A stretch of DNA of 64,000 bases from UBA9676 sp963741615. GTDB lineage: Bacteria > Actinomycetota > Actinomycetes > Streptosporangiales > Streptosporangiaceae. The stretch spans positions 236,047 through 300,046 of the forward strand of contig CAVUIU010000028.1 of NCBI GenBank assembly GCA_963741615.1, given 5' to 3'. This document shows, piece after piece, positions 59,439-64,000 of this stretch; the stretch's first letter is position 1, and each line of letters begins with the position of its first letter. Position numbers and translations under genes: made by a program. The notes under the pieces are model-generated. The model was not told the DNA's origin, ran no database searches, and was given only the letters and a program-made list of their open reading frames with translations.

Positions 59439-59917
59439 CAGAGGTTCACGCACCGACCGCGCCGGGGGCAACACCCCCCAGGCCATACCAGCTGCAGGGG
59501 GCGATGAGCCATACCGGCACCGCCGGACTTCCCAAGCCCGAACCGTAGTTGCCCGGGCTCAGTGAAGAAGGTAAGGGGGAGGGGGACGTGCGCCCGGAAC
59601 CGGAGGGGTAGGGATCCGTTCGTGGCAAGCCCCCGCGTGCAGACGGACCGGGCAGTCGGTGACTGTCCGCTCACGGACCGCCGGCCGTTATCAGCCGATA
59701 CCCCGGGGCGGCGGGGTGGTAACGGGGGGCAGGGAGAATTCACCGGCGCACAACCCGACGCGCAGGCTTTTTTCTCAGCGAATACCAAAGTTTTGCCAGG
59801 GGCCGATGTTAACCAAGAGATCAGAGTGTCGCCAGGCGACCAGTGTTACCGGGAACGGCGGAGTGGCCGGTGCTGGCCGGTTACCCGCGTGCCGGATCCG
59901 TCGGGCAGGCTGGGGGC
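59439..59917. other. Intergenic region between IS110 and PIG-L gene
   Basis: No gene is supported here. The first half is GC-rich; around 59766-59830 there is a comparatively AT-rich patch (CTTTTTTCTCAGCGAATACC and further on GATGTTAACCAAGAGATCAG) that could hold the promoter for the PIG-L gene at 59918. Confidence 0.4.
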
Positions 59918-60769
59918 ATGACAGACGATCTCACCCTGATGGCGGTACACGCGCATCCCGACGACGAATCGTCGAGCACCGGCGGCGTGCTGGCCGCCTG
60001 TGCCGAGACCGGTATCCGCACCGTGGTCGTGACCTGCACGAACGGTGAGTTCGGGGACGCGCCCGGCGGAGTCAAGCCCGGCGAGGACGGTCACGACAAG
60101 GAGGCGGTGGCGCTGCTACGGCTCGCGGAGCTCCGCGAGGCATGCAAGATCCTCGGCGTCACCGATGTCGAGCCGCTGGGCTATCACGACTCCGGCATGC
60201 CCGACTGGGACTACAAGGACCGCCCCGGCGCCTTCTGCAACGTCCCCACGGCCGAGGTGGCCGCCCGGATTGGCGGCCTGATCGAGCGGTACCGGCCGCA
60301 GGTGCTGATCACCTACGATCCGGCGGGCCCCTACCAGCACCCCGACCACGTCCACGCGGCTGAGGCGGCCGTCTCCGCCGCCGCGGACACCGGCATCCCG
60401 GCAAAGGTCTACTTCACCGCGATGCGCGGCAGCGACTGGCAGAAGGTATGGCAGGCACTGCGCGAGGCCGGCGTGGACGTCCCCGACGGCCGCGGCGCCC
60501 GGCCGGAGATGATGCGGCAGATGGCCGAGACCGAGCGGCGCATCACCACGACGATCGACATCCGGCCGGTGCTTGGCCGTAAGCGGGACGCCCTGATGGC
60601 CCATGCCAGCCAGATACAGGACTCGTGGTTCAGCAAGATCCCGCCGGACGTCGCCGAGGCGGCCTTCGGCCGGGAGAGCTTCATCAGGGCCAGCGATTCC
60701 ACCGGGACTGGCGTCCCCGAGGACGACGTGTTCGCCGGGCTCCGCCCGCCGCCTGCGGGCCAGCGGTAA
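59918..60769 (+). CDS. PIG-L/LmbE family deacetylase, Mca/MshB-like
   Basis: A 283-residue zinc hydrolase. The metal motif AHPDDESSSTGG near residue 9 and the second QHPDHVHAAEAA near residue 148 are intact, with TCTNGEFGD and GYHDSGMPDWDYKD between. The overall sequence fits mycothiol S-conjugate amidase (Mca), which cleaves mycothiol conjugates for detoxification, or MshB of mycothiol synthesis; the length and SGMPDW segment favour Mca. The ATG at 59918 is the first that gives the family N-terminus. Confidence 0.85.
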   Translation: MTDDLTLMAVHAHPDDESSSTGGVLAACAETGIRTVVVTCTNGEFGDAPGGVKPGEDGHDKEAVALLRLAELREACKILGVTDVEPLGYHDSGMPDWDYKDRPGAFCNVPTAEVAARIGGLIERYRPQVLITYDPAGPYQHPDHVHAAEAAVSAAADTGIPAKVYFTAMRGSDWQKVWQALREAGVDVPDGRGARPEMMRQMAETERRITTTIDIRPVLGRKRDALMAHASQIQDSWFSKIPPDVAEAAFGRESFIRASDSTGTGVPEDDVFAGLRPPPAGQR

Positions 60770-60809
60770 AGCCGTTGCGCCGGCCGAGGGCGGCTGCGAC
60801 CCTTCGGGC

Positions 60810-61586
60810 ATGGCCGGTGCGCCGACGCTGCGGGAACTGCTGGACGAGGGCGCGTCCGTGCCGCTCGAAGGCTGGGATTTCTCCTGGTTCGAGGGCCGGG
60901 CCAGCGAGGAGCGCCCGCGCTGGGGATACTCCCGGCTGCTCGCGGAACGGATGGCACGGGCGGCTGCCGCGCTTGACATCCAGACCGGCGGCGGCGAGGT
61001 CCTCGCGCAGATCCCCCATCCTCCGCCGGTGCTGGTGGCCACGGAGTCCTGGCCACCGAACGCCGAGGTCGCGCGGCGGAATCTGCGCCCGCTCGGGGCG
61101 TCGGTCGTGCGCGCGGACGACGAGGGCGGCCTGCCGTTCCTGACCGGGTCGTTCGACCTGGTCGTCAGCCGCCACCCGACGGTCGCGGTCTGGGATGAGA
61201 TCGCCCGTGTCCTGCGGCCAGGTGGGGCATACCTGTCGCAGCAGGTCGGGGCGGGCTCCAACCGGGAGCTGACCGACTTCATGATGGGGCCCCAGCCGGT
61301 CAACCCGGGGAGGAGCGCCCAGCTGGCCGTCAACGAGGCGCGGGCGGCCGGCCTGCTCGTGGTCGATCTGCGGGAACAGGCACTCCGGGTGGTTTTCAAC
61401 GACGTGGGTGCGGTCGTCCACTTCCTGCGCAAGGTGCTGTGGACCGTTCCCGGCTTCACCGTTGACGGCTATGCCGACCAGCTGGCCCGGATGCACGAGC
61501 GCATCCGGTCGCAGGGGACGTTCGTCTCGCACGCCCAGCGTTTCCTGATCGAGGCACGCAAGCCCGCCGCACCGGGCATGCAGTGA
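60810..61586 (+). CDS. SAM-dependent methyltransferase-like protein
   Basis: A 258-residue class I methyltransferase fold. The nucleotide-binding loop is somewhat degenerate (ALDIQTGGGEVLAQIP), followed by VLVATESWPPNAEVARRNL, LPFLTGSFDLVVSRHPTVAVWDEIARVLRPGGAYLSQQVG, which are standard motifs II-III. Substrate unknown. It starts 40 bp after the PIG-L gene and ends overlapping the region of the DUF2237 gene, so the three may be co-transcribed. Confidence 0.82.
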   Translation: MAGAPTLRELLDEGASVPLEGWDFSWFEGRASEERPRWGYSRLLAERMARAAAALDIQTGGGEVLAQIPHPPPVLVATESWPPNAEVARRNLRPLGASVVRADDEGGLPFLTGSFDLVVSRHPTVAVWDEIARVLRPGGAYLSQQVGAGSNRELTDFMMGPQPVNPGRSAQLAVNEARAAGLLVVDLREQALRVVFNDVGAVVHFLRKVLWTVPGFTVDGYADQLARMHERIRSQGTFVSHAQRFLIEARKPAAPGMQ

Positions 61587-61642
61587 CCCCGGCACGGCCA
61601 GTGGTATTTGTCCGCTGCGCTCGGCATGGGGATACTGCTGGG

Positions 61643-62035
61643 GTGGGCGAGCGCAATGTCATGGGTGATGAGCTGGAGCCGTGCGGCACCGACCCCATCA
61701 CCGGCTTCTACCGCAACGGGTGCTGCAGCACCGGCCCGGAGGATCTGGGCAGTCACACGATCTGCGCGGTGGTGACCGCCGAGTTCCTGGAACACCAGCG
61801 CCGCATCGGCAACGATCTGTCCACTCCGGTACCGGAGTTCCGCTTTCCCGGGCTCGTGCCGGGGGACCGGTGGTGCGTGACGGCGGCGAACTGGCTGCGG
61901 GCGCACCGCGACGGCGCCGCGGCGCCGGTGGTACTGGCGTCAACCCATGAACGGGCACTGGAGATCGTGCCCCTGGCAGCCCTCGCCTCCTACGCCGTGG
62001 ACGTTCCCGCCGACCCCAGCACCCTGGAGGACTAG
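61643..62035 (+). CDS. DUF2237 family protein
   Basis: A 130-residue protein with the whole DUF2237 pattern: GERNVMGDELEPCGTDPITGF, YRNGCCSTGPEDLGSHTICAVV, LSTPVPEFRFPGLVPGDRWCV. Conserved cysteines (CG, CC, C, C) suggest metal or redox chemistry but the function is unknown. GTG 61643 is chosen because the ERNV segment belongs to the conserved N-terminus; ATG 61661 is the alternative. Confidence 0.85.
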   Translation: MGERNVMGDELEPCGTDPITGFYRNGCCSTGPEDLGSHTICAVVTAEFLEHQRRIGNDLSTPVPEFRFPGLVPGDRWCVTAANWLRAHRDGAAAPVVLASTHERALEIVPLAALASYAVDVPADPSTLED

Positions 62036-62066
62036 GGCATCCCGCCCGGGCGGGCCTGCCCGGTGA

Positions 62067-62666
62067 TCAGAGCCTTTCCCCGGCGCGCACCGGCGCTGTG
62101 ATGGTGTTCCCGCTGGGCGCCAGCGGGCACTGCCACGAGCTGTTGTACCGGCACGACGGGTGGTAGAGGAAGTTCAGGTCCACCACCAGCGACCCGCCGG
62201 TGCCGCCGAGGTCGGCCCCCTTGGCCGTGTCGAGCAGGTACCGCCCGCCTCCGTAGCTGGCCGTGCCGGCGGTGCCGTCCCGCAGGGGCAGGAAGAGCCC
62301 GCCCGCGTACTGCTCCAGCCACCAGACGTCAACCGTCGCGCCCAGCGGCGCCGGCAGCTCGACCCGGCCGGCGAGCCGGAGGGAGGTGACGCCGTCGCTG
62401 CCGGCCGCCAGTGACAGATGCGCGGGCCCCGGTGCGGGCAGCAGCGGCAGCGAGAACCGCAGCTGCGGATCGTAGGGCCAGTACGGCAGCCCGGTGCCGC
62501 GCAGCGGGTCATGGGGCGGCAGCGGGCTCTGCGGGTGTGCGCGGAAGAGCTCGTCGCGGCCGGCCCGCCACAGCGCATGGCCGCGCTCGGGACTCTGCTC
62601 AGCCCGGACCGCGGCGTAAAGATCGCTCACGCGCCGGCGCCAGCCGGCGAGCTCAAGCTCGGTCAT
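62067..62666 (-). CDS. DUF1684 family protein
   Basis: A 199-residue protein with the DUF1684 hallmarks: WRRRVSDLYAAVRAEQSPE and LWRAGRDELFRAHPQSPL at the N-terminus, YGGGRYLLDTAKGADLG and the LNFLYHPSCRYNSSWQCPL block near the end, where family members have conserved N-x-x-Y-N/H-P-S-C. It is predicted to be a beta-rich cytoplasmic protein of unknown function. The stop is 31 bp from the convergent DUF2237 gene. Confidence 0.88.
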   Translation of the reverse strand: MTELELAGWRRRVSDLYAAVRAEQSPERGHALWRAGRDELFRAHPQSPLPPHDPLRGTGLPYWPYDPQLRFSLPLLPAPGPAHLSLAAGSDGVTSLRLAGRVELPAPLGATVDVWWLEQYAGGLFLPLRDGTAGTASYGGGRYLLDTAKGADLGGTGGSLVVDLNFLYHPSCRYNSSWQCPLAPSGNTITAPVRAGERL

Positions 62667-62692
62667 CGGATCCCCCGCACCGTGGCCGCCGG

Positions 62693-63055
62693 TCAGTCAG
62701 GAACGGCATAACCGGGGACGGACGGCCAGCGGACCGCCATCACCACTGATTCCTCCTCAGCATGCCAGGAGTGGTCGATTCCGTGGAACACGACATAGTC
62801 GCCTTGCTGGGCAAGAAGCACGTCGCGCTCGGGCAGTTCCACCCGGAACCGGCCGCTGATGAGGATGAGCACGGTGGTGCGCTTCTCGCCGGTGACCCAC
62901 TGCGCGCGCCGGTCCCCGGGGGGATGGATGCCCCACTTGATCTCGACGTCGCCGCTGTGCCGCACGCTGCCGGCTGGCCTGAAATGCCCCAGCAGCCAGC
63001 CGCGGTCGGCCGGGGCGTCCACCGTGGCGCTGCCCACATAGATCTGGTCCTCCAT
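62693..63055 (-). CDS. Cupin domain protein
   Basis: A 120-residue single cupin barrel: IKWGIHPPGDRRAQW in the first motif region, GRFRVELPERDVLLAQQGDYVVF and GIDHSWHAEEESVVMAVRWPS in the second. Metal ligands are only partly conserved. Function unknown, possibly small-molecule binding. It reads 26 bp upstream of the DUF1684 gene in the same direction. Confidence 0.8.
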   Translation of the reverse strand: MEDQIYVGSATVDAPADRGWLLGHFRPAGSVRHSGDVEIKWGIHPPGDRRAQWVTGEKRTTVLILISGRFRVELPERDVLLAQQGDYVVFHGIDHSWHAEEESVVMAVRWPSVPGYAVPD

Positions 63056-63148
63056 GAGGCGCGACGCTAGCAGTGGGCGGCCCTGGCCGGCGCTCGCGGG
63101 CCACCGCGGCCGCCCGCGGCGCCGGCTCGTGCACGGTGGCTGAGACCG

Positions 63149-63637
63149 TCAGATGACCTCGTTGAGCTTTCCGGTCGCGACGTCGAACACGAACCCGCGG
63201 ATCGCGTCCTTGTGCGGGATGAACGGGCTGGCCTTGATCCGGGCGATGGACTGCCGCACATCCTCGTCGAGGTCGGGGAAGGCCTCGGCGGACCAGGTCG
63301 GCTTGATCCCCGTCTCGTCCTGGATCGAGCGCTTGAAGGCGTCGTCGGCAAAGGTCAGCATGCCGCAATCGGTGTGGTGGATCAGCACGATCTCGCTGGT
63401 CCCGAGGAGCCGCTGGCTGATGGCAAGGGAACGGATCTGGTCGTCGGTGATGACGCCGCCCGCGTTGCGGATCACGTGCGCCTCACCCTCGGAGAGGCCG
63501 AGGATCGCGTAGACGTTGAGCCGGGCGTCCATGCAGGCCACGACGGCGATGTGAGCGGCGGGCGGCATGGGCAGCGGGCCGGAGAACGACTGCACATAGC
63601 GGGCGTTGTTGGCCAGGTAGTCCTCGGTGGCACTCAT
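63149..63637 (-). CDS. Beta-class carbonic anhydrase
   Basis: A 162-residue zinc enzyme interconverting CO2 and bicarbonate. Zinc ligands are visible as ACMDARLN (C-x-D-x-R) and HHTDCGM (H-x2-C), with NAGGVITDDQIRSLAIS between. The short length matches the Rv1284-type subgroup. GGCGGAGGAAT precedes ATG 63637. It may cooperate with the SulP transporter if that carries bicarbonate (inference). Confidence 0.95.
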   Translation of the reverse strand: MSATEDYLANNARYVQSFSGPLPMPPAAHIAVVACMDARLNVYAILGLSEGEAHVIRNAGGVITDDQIRSLAISQRLLGTSEIVLIHHTDCGMLTFADDAFKRSIQDETGIKPTWSAEAFPDLDEDVRQSIARIKASPFIPHKDAIRGFVFDVATGKLNEVI

Positions 63638-63862
63638 AGGGATTCCTCCGCCTTGTCATGAGATGGGGCCAGCCATCCGGATTGTAGCGGTTCCGCCGTG
63701 GGCAAATCATATATTTCCGATAGACTTAGGGCAATATGCTCCAGGGCACGAGGGCGAAGCCGGGTGCGGACCCGGGGTGGGTGCACGGGTGGCGCAGGCC
63801 GCAGGATGCCCAGCGCCGTCACCGCCAGGCGGCCCGGACGGCCCAGGCGGGGATCCGGCGGG

Positions 63863-64000
63863 TCAGACGAAGATCCGGCGGGTCACCACGCCGCGGCCGA
63901 CATCGTGGCCGCGCCACAGCGCGAAGCGCTCTCCGGGCGCCAGGTAGTCGGCGGCGTCATCCCCGACCAGCACCACGGTCACGATGATGTGGGAGTCACT
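63863..64000 (-). CDS. C-terminal fragment of a small hypothetical protein (5' end cut by window)
   Basis: A minus-strand frame enters from the right edge and gives 45 residues before a TGA at 63863. Readable segments are SHIIVTVVLVGDDAADYLAP and GERFALWRGHDVGRGVVTRR. The PGERFALWRG-type string with G-x-V-V ending resembles the third beta-barrel domain of elongation-factor-Tu-like proteins and small actinobacterial proteins with that fold. The rest of the gene lies outside the window. The 225 bases between it and the carbonic anhydrase start hold no clear gene. Confidence 0.6.
   Translation of the reverse strand, partial: SDSHIIVTVVLVGDDAADYLAPGERFALWRGHDVGRGVVTRRIFV

Overview
The window is very G+C-rich chromosomal DNA from an actinomycete. 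Evidence: GTG starts, 4-base stop/start overlaps, DUF397/DUF5753 remnants, mycothiol-type enzymes (an Mca-like PIG-L deacetylase, a DinB/MDMPI protein), a SARP regulator and a DosR/DevR-type dormancy regulon. The gene set fits a Streptomyces/Streptosporangium-like organism; the species cannot be named from sequence alone. No rRNA, tRNA, CRISPR array or replication origin was seen.

Layout. 1-10.9 kb: end of a LolA/RseB-like gene and its ABC exporter pair, a DUF397 gene with a decayed DUF5753 partner, an acyl-CoA synthetase, a DinG-type Fe-S helicase, a pirin and uracil-DNA glycosylase. Three related stem-loops sit exactly at the three convergent gene ends here. 10.9-20.6 kb is an energy block: phosphoketolase translationally coupled to a GNAT/ADP-forming acetate-CoA ligase, a DUF1918 protein, and cydDC.

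20.7-33.8 kb is the most striking part: an island resembling the DosR (DevR) regulon of Mycobacterium tuberculosis and the OsdR regulon of Streptomyces coelicolor. It holds two flavin split-barrel proteins, a cNMP-binding protein, a CBS-BON protein, an Acg-type nitroreductase, a decayed HAD phosphatase, an orphan bc-type cytochrome b, a small membrane protein, an Rv1733c-like protein, a DevS-like GAF-GAF histidine kinase, a DevR-like regulator and a universal stress protein. Palindromes of the form GGGAC-N4-GTCCC, the core of the DosR box, lie upstream of nearly every gene, often as pairs about 20-23 bp apart. The recognition helix of the encoded regulator reads like that of DosR. The inferred role is hypoxia or redox survival, with fermentative ATP (phosphoketolase plus ADP-forming acetate-CoA ligase) and high-affinity respiration (cydDC) next door.

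33.9-44.9 kb: VOC protein, DUF3052, MDMPI-like protein, araB-araD, an XdhC-like protein, an internally deleted histidine kinase, AIM24, a large XRE-ATPase-TPR-LuxR regulator, upp and a SCO1-like copper chaperone. 45.2-55.3 kb: a SARP/AfsR-like regulator divergent from an eight-gene run encoding a partner-switching module (SpoIIE phosphatase, RsbW-like kinase, two STAS antagonists), one unknown protein and three tandem paralogous membrane sensors that lack a kinase domain. 55.3-64 kb: SulP transporter, unknown protein, an IS110-family element, Mca-like deacetylase, methyltransferase, DUF2237, DUF1684, cupin, beta-carbonic anhydrase and a gene fragment at the right edge.

Both edges cut genes. 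Starts were chosen from visible ribosome-binding sites, overlaps and family N-termini; those without such support are flagged.
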